Shown piece by piece: positions 26,901 to 36,048 of a stretch of DNA of 64,000 nt (position 1 is the stretch's first letter; each line of letters starts with the position of its first letter). The notes beneath the pieces were generated by a model that worked only from the letters and a program-made list of their open reading frames with translations, did not search any database and was not told the origin of the DNA. This DNA is from Dehalococcoidia bacterium. Its GTDB lineage: Bacteria; Chloroflexota; Dehalococcoidia; UBA2979. The position numbers and the translations under genes were made by a program. The stretch lies in the NCBI GenBank assembly GCA_009692685.1, contig SHYS01000001.1, positions 62,001 to 126,000 of the forward strand, given 5' to 3'.

Positions 26901-27113
26901 GGGGAGGACTTCCGATACGATGCGGGGACGTCGTGGGGAGGCGTCAGCGCGCAATAATGGAGGCCGCTGGCACAGGCCGGACGACGTTCACCCTCGAATC
27001 TGTACGCGCATCGGTCCCGGTGCTTCCATTCTAGGTAGGGCCGCCGGGCGTGGCAATCAGGGTGCACCCGTAAGGGCTCTGGCAGCCCTCGCAGGCGTTT
27101 CGCGGAGGCATCG

Positions 27114-27641
27114 ATGGTGGAAGCCGAATCTGGCAACGCGCCCGGGAGCCCAGGCAGCAGCGATAATCCGATCCCGCGGCCGTGCTCACGCATCCTCATC
27201 ATCGATGCCCGGGACCGCGTGCTGCTCTTCCGCATCGACGATCCAGCCGTCGACCTTCGCCCGTTCTGGCTCACCACCGGCGGTGGTGTCGAGGACGGCG
27301 AGACCTTCGAGGAGGCCGCGCGCCGTGAGCTGGCTGGGGGAGGCCGGCGTCGCCCAGTGCGAGTGGGGCCCTGCGTCTGGCTGCGCCCGCACGTCTGGCG
27401 CTGGGGCGAGCGCTGGATCGCCTCGGATGAGCGTTACTACCTCGCGAGGGTCGAGACGCACTAGGTGAACATCGACGGCCAGTTGCCACACGAGCGCGCG
27501 ATCCTGACCGAGCATCGCTGGTGGTCGCTGGCCGAGATCGAGGCGGCGGGCGACGAAATCTTCACCACCCGACCGCGCCTCGTTGCTGGCGCCGCTGCTC
27601 GCCGGCCACATCCCGAGGGCGCCGATCGAGGTGTGGAGTAA
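27114..27641 (+). pseudogene. Nudix hydrolase, multiply disrupted
   Basis: The start (ATG 27114) reads through RPCSRILIIDARDRVLLFRI to the Nudix box GGGVEDGETFEEAARREL. The box then falls out of frame after one extra G in GGGGG (27333-27337), passes through EAGVAQCEWG one frame over, and returns near 27370. A TAG at 27462-27464 follows VETH, where the frame otherwise continues VNIDGQLPHERAILTEHRWW, and a further shift affects the last 20 codons. Several lesions in one short gene indicate a decayed gene rather than one isolated error. Confidence 0.75.
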
Positions 27642-27668
27642 GTACTCGATTATTCGATTAATCAATCA

Positions 27669-28670
27669 ATGTTCAATCCGACCATCGATTTGGTCTGAAT
27701 CCAGCCCCTGCTCGAGTGCGTCGAGCAGGGGCGGCGTGACATCGAGGCGCTTGAGGCCCCGCCAGCGCTCGAGCGAGCGCTCCAGCGCAGCACCGAGGCC
27801 CGTGGCGCCCACATGTCCACCCGTATCGAGGGCAACCCGATGACCGAGGAGGAAGTCCGCGCGGAGTTCGCCCGCGCGACTCCGGGCACTAGCCGCGCTG
27901 AACTCGAGAACCGCGCCTACCGCGACGCCGCCCGCTTCGCCCGCCAGATCGCCAACGACTTCGACGCCGACATCGACGACGTGCTCATTCGAGCGCTGCA
28001 CTACATGGTTTCGCGCAGCACCGACACTCACGGCATCGCGGGCCAATACCGCACGGAAGCCAACGTCGTCCATAAGTCTGGTGCCGTCGTCTACCAGCCG
28101 CCCCCACCCGTCGAGGTACCGCGACTCGTGGATGACCTCGTCGCCTGGCTACGCGAACAGCGAGGCAAGCTCCATCCAGCTGTAATTGCGGCGGTCGCCC
28201 ACGCGGAGCTGGTGAACATTCACCCTTTCGATGACGGCAACGGCCTCACCGCACGCGCCATGACGAAGTACTTCCTCGAGCGCGGCGGCTGGCGCCTCCG
28301 AGGGCTGGTGAGCTCTGAGCAAGTGTTCGGCGAGGACATCGAGGCGTACTACGCAGAGTTGCGTGCTTTCGGTCCGCGGTACCACGGCCAAGTGATCGAC
28401 CTCACGTGGTGGGTGAAATTGTTCACCCGGGGGCTGTACACAGAAGCGGTTGCTTCCGCCTTTGTGGCGGAGGATTACCCGAGGCTACTTCTCGCCTCGT
28501 TCGCTGAGGATGGGATCGTGGGGCGCTTGGCTGACGGTGCCGCCGAGGTCGTGATCCGCGGTTCGATAAGTCGGGGCGAGTACGCCTCCGCACTAAGTGT
28601 CTCCGCTGTCACCGCATCGCATGATCTCGCCTTGCTCACCGCACGTGGTAGCGTGCGCCGCGAGGGCTAG
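27669..28670 (+). CDS. Fic-domain protein with altered motif and early nonsense codon
   Basis: The open frame from ATG 27813 encodes 285 residues. The inhibitory-helix motif is at its very start (STRIEGN), and the Fic motif is HPFDDGNGLTAR, where the usual GNGR has Leu instead of Arg. A winged-helix-like region ends the protein. Upstream, the same frame continues to ATG 27669 with family-like text (IQPLLECVEQGRRDIEALEA) and a single TGA at codon 10 (27696-27698), where CGA would be expected. The product may now start at 27813. Fic enzymes AMPylate proteins; the Arg loss may weaken nucleotide binding. The AT-rich sequence before it suggests acquisition. Confidence 0.75.
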
Positions 28671-28773
28671 GGCAGGAGCACGCGGTACCTGCATTCTGGT
28701 TGGTCAGCAGACGGTTGGAGATCGCGGGCTCGCCAACACGCGAACGCAATACTGACCGAACTCAGTCTCTGAC

Positions 28774-29874
28774 CTACTTCCCAATCCTCGCCAGCACAGC
28801 GTCCGCCATCTCTCGAGTGCCAAGGGCCTTCACGCCCGGCGCGGCGATGTCCGGGGTGCGCAGGCCGTCGGCGATGGCGCTGGCGACGGCCGCCTCGAGG
28901 GCGCGCGCTTCCTCATCGAGCCCGCACGAGTGGCGGAGCAGCATCGCGGTGCAGAGGAACATCGCAAGGGGATTCGCCACGCCCTTGCCCGCGATGTCCG
29001 GCGCCGAGCCGTGGATCGGCTCGAACATCCCGCGGCTCGTGCCCGCCTCGGACATGTCCGACAGCGAGGCGGACGGGATCATCCCGAGTGAGCCCGTGAG
29101 CATCGAGGCCTCGTCGGTGAGGATGTCGCCGAACATGTTCTCGGTGATGACCACGTCGAAGTCGCGCGGGCGGCGGATGAGGTGCATCGAGGCGGCGTCG
29201 ACGATCATGTGCTCCAGCTGCACGTCCGGGTACTCGGCGTGCACCTCGTTGACCACCTCGCGCCAGAGCTGGGAGACCACGAGGACATTGGCCTTGTCGA
29301 CGCTGGTGAGCTTGCCTCGACGCGCGCGTGCGAGACGAAAGCCGAGGTGGGCCATCCGCGCGATCTCGTCCTCGTCGTAGGGCATCGTGTTCACCGCGGC
29401 GCGGCGGCCCGTCAAGGTGGTGCGCCGCTCGGCGGGCTGGCCGAAGTAGAGCCCACCCGTCAGCTCGCGGATGACGACGAAGTCGACGCCATCGATGACC
29501 TCGCGCTTGAGCGTGGAGGCGTCGGCGAGCGCGGGGTCGACCTTGATCGGCCGGAGGTTGGCCCAGAGCCCGAGTTCCTTGCGGATGCGGAGGAGGCCCT
29601 GCTCGGGGCGCACCTTCGCGTTCGGGTCGTTGTCGAACTTCGGCATACCGACCGCGCCCCAGAGCACAGCGTCCGAGGCTTTGGCCGCCTCGATGGTGTC
29701 GTCCGTGATCGCGACGCCGTGGGCATCGATGGCGGCGCCTCCGACCAGGTCCTCGCGGATGTCGAAGACGTGCTCGAAGCGCTCACCGATCGCGTGGAGG
29801 GCACGCACACCCTCGGCGGTGACTTCGGGCCCGATGCCGTCGCCGGGGAGCGCAAGGATCTTGAAGGTCGCCAT
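28774..29874 (-). CDS. leuB: 3-isopropylmalate dehydrogenase
   Basis: LeuB oxidatively decarboxylates 3-isopropylmalate in leucine synthesis. The 366-residue protein has ILALPGDGIGPEVTAEGVRA at the start, the substrate-binding RELTGGLYFG and VDKANVL with catalytic Lys, and the dinucleotide-binding IHGSAPDIAGKGVANP. It lies at the distal end of the branched-chain amino acid gene run, after two accessory genes. Confidence 0.96.
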   Translation of the reverse strand: MATFKILALPGDGIGPEVTAEGVRALHAIGERFEHVFDIREDLVGGAAIDAHGVAITDDTIEAAKASDAVLWGAVGMPKFDNDPNAKVRPEQGLLRIRKELGLWANLRPIKVDPALADASTLKREVIDGVDFVVIRELTGGLYFGQPAERRTTLTGRRAAVNTMPYDEDEIARMAHLGFRLARARRGKLTSVDKANVLVVSQLWREVVNEVHAEYPDVQLEHMIVDAASMHLIRRPRDFDVVITENMFGDILTDEASMLTGSLGMIPSASLSDMSEAGTSRGMFEPIHGSAPDIAGKGVANPLAMFLCTAMLLRHSCGLDEEARALEAAVASAIADGLRTPDIAAPGVKALGTREMADAVLARIGK

Positions 29875-30584
29875 GGAGGCCTCCGTCGCAACATCGAGGT
29901 GTGAATGAGCCGAGCCGGAGTGTAACGCGGCACCTCTCGATGCGCCGCGTTGTCGGCCACTGTCATCCGTTCGTGGTGAGCCTGGCGAACCACGCCGCCT
30001 GACTCAGTGGCCCGCGTCACGGCTACGAGCCCGAGCAGCGATCTATCGGGGTCAGCGGTGTGGTTCGACAGGCTCACCACGAACGGGGACGGCGAGCATT
30101 GCCGCAGCGCCTCGTCATACTTCCGGCGCGTTTGCCTCGGTGGTTCGCCGGCGCGCCACGCGTCGACCACGAGGTCATCGCCCGCCACCGTCGTCAGCGC
30201 GGCATCGAGGAGGTCGGCGCGGAACACCGTTACCGGCATCGGAGGCCGCCCGAGGTCGTCCCAGTAGCCCGTGAGCGAGGCGGAATCTGTCACCTCGACG
30301 GCGCGCCCGCTCACCTTCGCGTCACCATCCGAGAGTTCGAGGTCGACCGGGGCGCTGTGGAGAGCGAAGCGGGCGTCGCGGAGCAGGTCGCGCCCCTTCA
30401 TCGAGCCCGGCATCATGCCGAGCCAGAGGTCGCCGTGGGTGATCGTTGCCTCGATGCCACTGAGGCGCGGCGCGCCGTCGCGACACAGTGTGGCGATGAG
30501 CATGTGCTTGTGCGCTTCGAAGCTGGCGCGGGCGCGGGCCGCGATGTCCGGCGCCTCCACCTCGAAAATGGCCTAGGTGACCAC
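29460..30584 (-). pseudogene. Pyridoxamine-phosphate-oxidase-fold protein with early TAG and lost stop
   Basis: The likely start is GTG 30584, which overlaps the preceding stop (TAGTG), but codon 4 is TAG (30573-30575). The remaining text EVEAPDIAARARASFEAHKH, MLIATLCRDGAPRLSGIEAT is a PPOX family flavin protein up to about residue 150. After QTRRKYDEALRQ the frame enters two repeats (VVSLSNH and VRQAHHER) and runs without a stop for over 400 bases into leuB in another frame. The native C-terminus and stop appear to have been replaced by repeat insertion. Translation could begin at GTG 30560. Confidence 0.65.
29968..30088. repeat. Two inverted copies of the TTCGACAGGCTCA repeat
   Basis: CCGTTCGTGGTGAGCCTGGCG at 29968 onward and GTGTGGTTCGACAGGCTCA with CCACGAACGGGG at 30058-30088 are opposite-strand copies of the dispersed repeat, about 65 bases apart. 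They lie in the 3' part of the PPOX-like gene and the gap before leuB. Confidence 0.75.
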
Positions 30585-31549
30585 TACCCAGACCTCCGCT
30601 TCGCCGCCGCGGCACGTGCCGCGAACGCACGCCGGTCCGCCATCGCGATGTGTGGGAAGCCCGCATCCTGCGCGAACAGTACGCCAAACAGCGGTGACAC
30701 ATCTACGTAGAAGCGGGCCCGCCGCGGCGCGTCGGGGTCGGGCCGGCCGCCGGCCGCCTCGTACGCCTTGCGAACCGCCTCGACGAAGCCCTCCGGGTAG
30801 GCGTCGAGGAGTGCTGCGAAATCGAGGGCCGGGTCGCCGACCATGGCGTTGCCCCAGTCGATGACGCCGACCAGCGCCGACTGCTTGTCGACGACGAGGT
30901 GGTCGCCGGATAAGTCGGCGTGGATCAGCGCCTGAGCCGCTGTTCGCACACCGCCGCCTTCGAGGAACGCCTGCGCACGGGCATCCAGCCAGGCCGCGCT
31001 TGCGGTGGACAGCAGGCGTCGGCAGCGCTCGAGCATGGGGCGGTAGTGCCCCTCCCACATGTCGACGTGCTTCACGCCGAGGCTGGCCGCGCGCTCGAGG
31101 GGAAAGGCGTGCAGCCTCGCCAGGAACTTGCCGACGCTCTGGGCCAGTCGCGCACGCTCGGGCGGCGACCTCGGCAGGCGTGTTGCCGGTGCGGCGTCGA
31201 CGACGGACTGCAGCGCACCGAGGACAGCCCCGCCAGCGCCGCGGAGGAGTCGGGCGCCCCGGGGCACTGGCAGCCACCACGCCTCGAGGGCCGGGAGCAG
31301 GCGCGCCTCACGCTCGAGGTCGGGCGCCGCCCACCACGAGGCTGGCTTCGGGACGCGTAACGCCATGTCGGCACCGTTTGTCGGCAGGCGATAGGCGACG
31401 CAGCCCCAGCCCTCGCCGAGCACGCTCACACCATCGAAGTCGGCGCCCGGCTCGGCGGTGAGCACTGCGGCGCGCAGCTCCGCGGGGAGCTGGTCGGTGG
31501 TGAAACGCAGCAGCCGCTCCTCGGGGAGCGGCGGCGTGCTGGTTGTCAT
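30584..31549 (-). CDS. Aminoglycoside/macrolide-phosphotransferase-like kinase
   Basis: This 321-residue protein has the APH/MPH fold. Brenner's motif is IHADLSGDHLVVD (catalytic Asp), the metal-binding motif is VIDWGNAMVGDPALDFA, and the N-lobe has GEGWGCVAYRLP. The family includes antibiotic kinases and many metabolic or unknown small-molecule kinases, so resistance should not be assumed. It sits 11 bases after leuD and overlaps the PPOX-like gene, as an insertion in the leucine operon. Confidence 0.85.
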   Translation of the reverse strand: MTTSTPPLPEERLLRFTTDQLPAELRAAVLTAEPGADFDGVSVLGEGWGCVAYRLPTNGADMALRVPKPASWWAAPDLEREARLLPALEAWWLPVPRGARLLRGAGGAVLGALQSVVDAAPATRLPRSPPERARLAQSVGKFLARLHAFPLERAASLGVKHVDMWEGHYRPMLERCRRLLSTASAAWLDARAQAFLEGGGVRTAAQALIHADLSGDHLVVDKQSALVGVIDWGNAMVGDPALDFAALLDAYPEGFVEAVRKAYEAAGGRPDPDAPRRARFYVDVSPLFGVLFAQDAGFPHIAMADRRAFAARAAAAKRRSG

Positions 31550-31560
31550 CTGGAGCCGCG

Positions 31561-32160
31561 CTATTTCTTCGCGACGGTGACGGGCTTGAGGTCAGACCGC
31601 TTGGCCTCGAAGGCCGAAATGTCGGGGTCGTGCATCAGCGTGAGTCCGATGTCATCGAGGCCGTTGAGCAGGCGGTGCTTTACGAACGGGTCGATCTCGA
31701 AGTGGCGCTCCCAGCTCGCGCCAGCCCGCACCGTCTGCGAGGGCAGGTCGATCTCAATCTCGGCGGCGGGAGTCTCCTCGGCGCGCGCCATGAGCCAGTC
31801 GAGGTCGGCCTGTGGCAGTTCGATGGTGAGCAGGCCCACCTTCGAGCAGTTGTTCTTGAAGATGTCGGCGAAGGAGGGCGCGATCATCGCCTGGACGCCC
31901 AACCCCTCGATGGCCCACACCGCGTGCTCTCGGCTCGAGCCCGAGCCGAAGTTCTGCCTCGCGAGGAGGATCGGCGCGTCCTTGTAGGCGGGGTTGTTCA
32001 CGACGAAATCGGGGTCCTGCCGCCACGCCTCGAAGGCGAACGGCCCGAAGCCCGTGCGCTCAATCCGCTTGAGGTACCTGGCGGGAATGATCTGGTCCGT
32101 GTCGACGTCGGCCCGGTTGAGGGGAATCGCGTTGCCGCGGACCGTCTTGAGCTTGTTCAT
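31561..32160 (-). CDS. leuD: 3-isopropylmalate dehydratase small subunit
   Basis: LeuD pairs with LeuC to isomerise isopropylmalate. The 199-residue protein has the start IPLNRADVDTDQIIPARYLK, the swivel motif QNFGSGSSREHAVWAI, and FADIFKNNCSKVGLL. The ATG overlaps the stop of an upstream DUF2442 gene by ATGA, so translation of this core subunit is coupled to an accessory gene. The large-subunit gene leuC lies upstream of the inserted pair. Confidence 0.96.
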   Translation of the reverse strand: MNKLKTVRGNAIPLNRADVDTDQIIPARYLKRIERTGFGPFAFEAWRQDPDFVVNNPAYKDAPILLARQNFGSGSSREHAVWAIEGLGVQAMIAPSFADIFKNNCSKVGLLTIELPQADLDWLMARAEETPAAEIEIDLPSQTVRAGASWERHFEIDPFVKHRLLNGLDDIGLTLMHDPDISAFEAKRSDLKPVTVAKK

Positions 32161-32477
32161 GCCGACGCCTTCTTTCGCGTGCGCTTCTTCTTGGCGGCGC
32201 GCTCATCGAGCCAGCGTTGCAGAGAAGGCTGGCTCTCGGTGGAGGAGAGGCCGAGGACTATGTGCTGGACTTCAGTGTCCTCGTCTAAATCAGGCCAATG
32301 GACATCGAGGCCACGACCAATCAAGCGCCAATTGCTGCGTTCTTTCGCGGTACCTTCCAGGAGCCGCGGATACCAGCCCAGCGGTGCGGCGATTGTTCGC
32401 CCGTCGTCTAGTTCGAAGATCACGGCTTCATCGGTTACCTGGACGTCAATTGCGCGTGCCGGCTTGCTCGCCGTCAT
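32157..32477 (-). CDS. DUF2442-family protein (putative partner of DUF4160)
   Basis: A 106-residue protein: IDVQVTDEAVIFELDDGRTI, AAPLGWYPRLLEGTAKERSN and WRLIGRGLDVHWPDLDEDTE match DUF2442, with a lysine-rich tail (AAKKKRTRKK). I start it at ATG 32477. A GTG at 32525 would lengthen it by 16 residues. DUF2442 and DUF4160 genes are often adjacent and have been suggested to be toxin-antitoxin-like. Here its stop overlaps the leuD ATG. Confidence 0.8.
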   Translation of the reverse strand: MTASKPARAIDVQVTDEAVIFELDDGRTIAAPLGWYPRLLEGTAKERSNWRLIGRGLDVHWPDLDEDTEVQHIVLGLSSTESQPSLQRWLDERAAKKKRTRKKASA

Positions 32478-32712
32478 CGGGAAAGACGAGGTACCAGCCT
32501 TCGAGGAGTCGCTCGTGGTGCTCACGTATGAGCCTCTCGATTCGTCGCAATGCTGGCTTGCGAAAGCCTTCGTTGTCTCCGAGGCGAAACGGAGATAGCC
32601 AGAATTTTACGCGGAGATCATTTCATTCAACATGGACATGTGGAGGTTCGACGCGGTCACCCGCCACCACGAACGCCCGATACGGACCGACCCGCAGTAG
32701 CGCGGGCGCCAC
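32446..32712 (-). pseudogene. DUF4160-family gene with in-frame TGA
   Basis: On the minus strand, GTG 32712 opens LLRVGPYRAFVVAGDRVEPP, HVHVE, then TGA (32623-32625), then NDLRVKFWLSPFRLGDNEGF, RKPALRRIERLIREHHERLL, stopping at TGA 32446-32448. This is a complete DUF4160 apart from one codon where Arg (CGA) is expected. It starts 24 bases after the leuC stop and overlaps DUF2442. The putative toxin half of the pair is thus probably inactive. Confidence 0.8.
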
Positions 32713-32736
32713 TTGCTCGACGCCTCGAGGTTTCCG

Positions 32737-34143
32737 CTATTTTACCCACTCCCGCACATCGACGAAGTGACCGGCGATCGCGGCGGCGGCTGCCATCTCC
32801 GGACTCACGAGGTGCGTGCGGCCACCCGGGCCCTGGCGCCCCTCGAAGTTGCGATTGCTGGTGCTGGCACTGCGCTCGCCCGGCAGCAGGATGTCCGGGT
32901 TCATCCCCAGGCACATCGAGCAGCCCGGATCGCGCCACTCAAAACCGGCGGCGACAAAGACCTTGTCGAGGCCCTCTTCTTCTGCCTGCTTCTTCACGAG
33001 CCCCGAGCCTGGCACGACCATCGCGTTCACCGTCGAGGCGACGTGCTTGCCCTCGATGATCTTCGCTGCGGCGCGCAGGTCCTCGATGCGGGAGTTGGTG
33101 CAGGAGCCGATGAAGACGCGGTCGATCGAGATCTGCTGGATCGGCGTTCCCGCCTTGAGGTCCATGTACTTGAGGGAGCGCTCTGCGCCCTCGCGCTTCT
33201 GAGGTGACCCGAACGACTCCGGGTCCGGCACACGGTCGAGGATCGAGACACTCTGCGCGGGGTTGGTGCCCCACGTGACCGTTGGGACGATGTCCTCGCC
33301 GCGCAGCACGACCGTCTTGTCGAAAGTCGCGCCTTCGTCGGTCGCGAGGGCACGCCACTCCTCGACGGCGCGGTCCCAATCAGCGCCCTTCGGGGCGTAG
33401 CGCCTGCCCTCGAGGTACTCGAAGGTAACGTCGTCCGGGGCGACGAGGCCCGCGCGTGCGCCTCCTTCGATGCTCATGTTGCAGATCGTCATCCGGCCCT
33501 CCATGGAGAGGTTGCGGATGACGTCGCCGCGGTACTCGATAACGTGGCCGATGCCGCCATCGACCCCGATCGTTTGGAGGATCGAGAGGATGACGTCCTT
33601 GGCGGTGACACCGGTCGCGAGCTGCCCCGTGACTTCCACGGACATGGTCTTCGGCGTGAGTTGTGGGAGCGCCTGGGTGGCGAGCACATGCTCGACCTCG
33701 GATGTGCCGATGCCGAACGCGAGCGACCCCATCGCCCCGTGCGTCGAGGTGTGGCTGTCGCCACAGACGATCGTCATCCCCGGCTGGGTGAGGCCCTGCT
33801 CCGGTCCGATGACGTGGACGATGCCTTGGTTGATATCGAAGATGTCGTAGATCGGGATGCCGAACTCCTGGCAGTTCTCGCGCAGGACGCGGATCTGCTG
33901 CTCGGAGAGCGGGTCCGGGTTCGGCAGGTCGCGTCCGATTGTGGGGACGTTATGGTCCACCGTCGCGAATGTGAGGTCCGGCCGCCGGACCTTTCGATTC
34001 TGTAGCCGCATGCTCTCGAAAGCCTGTGGCGAGGTGACTTCGTGCACCAAGTGCAGGTCCACGTAGAGGAGGTCGGGCTGTCCCTCCTCTTGCCGTACCA
34101 GGTGTTGCTCCCAGATCTTCTCGATGATCGTCTTCGGCGCCAT
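32737..34143 (-). CDS. leuC: 3-isopropylmalate dehydratase large subunit
   Basis: LeuC carries the [4Fe-4S] cluster of isopropylmalate isomerase. Cluster cysteines are visible in [19 protein letters not shown] and in the [13 protein letters not shown] motif. [20 protein letters not shown] is also typical. I chose ATG 34143 ([14 protein letters not shown]), which follows a GAGGGGGCGAG Shine-Dalgarno, rather than the upstream in-frame ATG at 34167. It ends with TAA, 24 bases before the inserted DUF4160 remnant. Confidence 0.95.
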   Translation of the reverse strand: MAPKTIIEKIWEQHLVRQEEGQPDLLYVDLHLVHEVTSPQAFESMRLQNRKVRRPDLTFATVDHNVPTIGRDLPNPDPLSEQQIRVLRENCQEFGIPIYDIFDINQGIVHVIGPEQGLTQPGMTIVCGDSHTSTHGAMGSLAFGIGTSEVEHVLATQALPQLTPKTMSVEVTGQLATGVTAKDVILSILQTIGVDGGIGHVIEYRGDVIRNLSMEGRMTICNMSIEGGARAGLVAPDDVTFEYLEGRRYAPKGADWDRAVEEWRALATDEGATFDKTVVLRGEDIVPTVTWGTNPAQSVSILDRVPDPESFGSPQKREGAERSLKYMDLKAGTPIQQISIDRVFIGSCTNSRIEDLRAAAKIIEGKHVASTVNAMVVPGSGLVKKQAEEEGLDKVFVAAGFEWRDPGCSMCLGMNPDILLPGERSASTSNRNFEGRQGPGGRTHLVSPEMAAAAAIAGHFVDVREWVK

Positions 34144-34167
34144 GAGCTCGCCCCCTCGGAAATTCAC

Positions 34168-34248
34168 GTAATCGCGCCGCGGCGCGATTACTCGCTACGT
34201 CGATGATAGGCGAGGCGGCGGCGGGAATCCCGCCTCCGCCGCCTCGCT
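34168..34248 (-). promoter_or_regulatory. Palindrome and large hairpin between leuA and leuC
   Basis: A perfect 24-base palindrome (GTAATCGCGCCG joined to CGGCGCGATTAC, 34168-34191) lies next to a long GC-rich inverted repeat (GCGAGGCGG and GGCGGG arms, 34209-34248). The leuA stop lies on one side and the leuC start on the other. The palindrome could bind a dimeric regulator or fold in RNA; the large hairpin could attenuate or process the operon transcript. Confidence 0.55.
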
Positions 34249-34279
34249 GGAATGTTCTCGTGGTCAGCGTCTTGCGGCG

Positions 34280-35815
34280 TCAGGCGTTCGCGCCAACCTT
34301 CGAGGCCTGTACGAAGCGGTTGAGCGCATGGACGTAGGCGCGCGCGCTGGCGACGAGGATGTCCGTATCCGCCGCGCGTCCGACGAACGAGCCGCCGTCC
34401 GCCTCGATGCGAATCGTGACCTCGCCCTGCGCGTCGATGCCCTCGGTGACCGACTTCACGCTGAACTCCGTGAGCTCGTTGTTCAGGTGGGTGACGCGGT
34501 TGATCGCCTGGTAGATCGCGTCCACGGGTCCGCTGCCGATGGCGGCGTCCTCGCGAGGCACGCCGTCGGGCCCGATGAGGCGCACGGTTGCGGTGGGTGA
34601 GCCGTGGTCGCTGGTCGAGACCTGCACGAGGTCCAGCTTCCAGGCCTCGACGACTTCCATCGAGGTCTGCTCGCCGAGGATCGCCTCGAGGTCGCGGTCG
34701 TCCACCTCGTCCTTGCGGTCGGCCAGCTCCTTGAAGGCGTTGAAGACGCGCTCAAACTCCTGGTCGTTCACCTGGACGCCCAGGTCATCGAGGCGTGCGC
34801 GCAGACCATGCCGCCCGGAGACCTTCGTCAGCACGATTGAAGAGCCCGTGGGTACTCCCACCGAGGCCGGGTCCATGATCTCGTAGGTCTCGCGCATCTT
34901 CAGGACGCCGTCCTGGTGGATGCCGGAGGAGTGGCGGAAGGCGTTCTTGCCCACGATCGCCTTGTTCCACTGGACGGCCATCCCGGAGAGGCGCTCGACC
35001 AGACGGCTCGTGTGGTACAGCTCGCGAGTGTTCACATCGGTGTAGACGCCGAGCAAGTCCTTGCGGGTGGCGATCGCCATGATCACCTCCTCGATGGATG
35101 TGTTGCCTGCGCGCTCACCGATACCGTTGATCGCACCCTCGACCTGCCGCGCGCCGTTGAGGACGCCCGCGATCGAGTTTGCCGTCGCCATGCCGAGGTC
35201 ATTGTGGCAGTGGACGGAGATGCGGACCTTGTCCATGCCCGGCACTTTCTCGCGGATGTCGGCGATCAGGCGTCCAAACTCAGCAGGCACAGCGTAGCCG
35301 ACGGTGTCTGGGATGTTGACCGTCGTCGCGCCCTCCTCGACGGCGGCCGCGAGGAGCTGGTAGAGGAACGTGTGGTCCGAGCGCGAGGCGTCCATCGGCG
35401 AGAACTCGACGTCGGAGACGTAGCCCTTCGCGCGCGCGACGCCGTTGCGCGCCATCTCGATGATGTCTTCCTTGTTCTTGTGAAGCTGGTGCGCCATGTG
35501 GATGTCGCTCGAGGACAGGAAGACGTGGATCCGAGGCGATTCGGAGCCTCGGATCGCCTCGTAGGACGCATCGATATCGCCGTCCACGGCCCGGGCGAGG
35601 CTGGCGATGATCGGCCCGCGCACCTCGCGGGCGATCAGCGAGACCGCATCGAGGTCGCCGGGTGAAGAGGCGGGGAAGCCAGCTTCGATGATGTCGACGT
35701 TGAGCCGCGCCAGCTGGCGGGCGATCTCGAGCTTGTCTTCCTTGGTGAAGCCAATGCCCGCGCTCTGCTCGCCGTCGCGCAGCGTGGTGTCGAAAATGTA
35801 AACCTTGTCGCTCAC
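34280..35815 (-). CDS. leuA: 2-isopropylmalate synthase
   Basis: LeuA condenses 2-oxoisovalerate with acetyl-CoA, the committed step to leucine. The 511-residue protein has FDTTLRDGEQSAGIGFTKED, the metal ligands in SVHCHNDLGMATANSIAGVL, GERAGNTSIEEV, and FRHSSGIHQDGVLK. The C-terminal allosteric domain (about 390-505) suggests leucine feedback. It lies between ilvC and leuC. Confidence 0.96.
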   Translation of the reverse strand: MSDKVYIFDTTLRDGEQSAGIGFTKEDKLEIARQLARLNVDIIEAGFPASSPGDLDAVSLIAREVRGPIIASLARAVDGDIDASYEAIRGSESPRIHVFLSSSDIHMAHQLHKNKEDIIEMARNGVARAKGYVSDVEFSPMDASRSDHTFLYQLLAAAVEEGATTVNIPDTVGYAVPAEFGRLIADIREKVPGMDKVRISVHCHNDLGMATANSIAGVLNGARQVEGAINGIGERAGNTSIEEVIMAIATRKDLLGVYTDVNTRELYHTSRLVERLSGMAVQWNKAIVGKNAFRHSSGIHQDGVLKMRETYEIMDPASVGVPTGSSIVLTKVSGRHGLRARLDDLGVQVNDQEFERVFNAFKELADRKDEVDDRDLEAILGEQTSMEVVEAWKLDLVQVSTSDHGSPTATVRLIGPDGVPREDAAIGSGPVDAIYQAINRVTHLNNELTEFSVKSVTEGIDAQGEVTIRIEADGGSFVGRAADTDILVASARAYVHALNRFVQASKVGANA

Positions 35816-35863
35816 GGAATCGCCTCGTCGCTTTCGAGGTGCCCAGCGGCCGTCCGCTTGCCC

Positions 35864-36034
35864 TCAGCTGCCCCTGTGGAATCGTACCTCGGACGCCATC
35901 CCATCCGCCTGGACGGCGGCGGATGGCCGAGGAAGGGCGAGGCGTAGGAGCGAGCCGCTGAGGTCGCGTCGCGCCGGGCCAGCCCGCAGGGCCGACCCGA
36001 GTTCCGTCAGGGACGCGAATCGAGGTCGAGTCAT
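35864..36034 (-). CDS. Possible small protein between ilvC and leuA
   Basis: A 56-residue frame starts with ATG 36034 preceded by GAGGAGC at good spacing, 15 bases after the ilvC stop. Its sequence (RPRFASLTELGSALRAGPAR and a basic, serine-rich rest) matches no family I know. It may be a genuine microprotein or only a chance frame in the 233-base gap. Confidence 0.35.
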   Translation of the reverse strand: MTRPRFASLTELGSALRAGPARRDLSGSLLRLALPRPSAAVQADGMASEVRFHRGS

Positions 36035-36048
36035 CCGCTCCTCGATAC

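Noticed and set aside
26901..27113. T-box or other amino-acid leader upstream of cimA
   Set aside because: No AGGGTGG-type T-box sequence, leader peptide or clear terminator/antiterminator pair was found.
30584..31549. Calling the phosphotransferase an antibiotic resistance gene
   Set aside because: The APH fold is clear, but the sequence alone does not identify an antibiotic substrate, and chromosomal homologues often have other roles.
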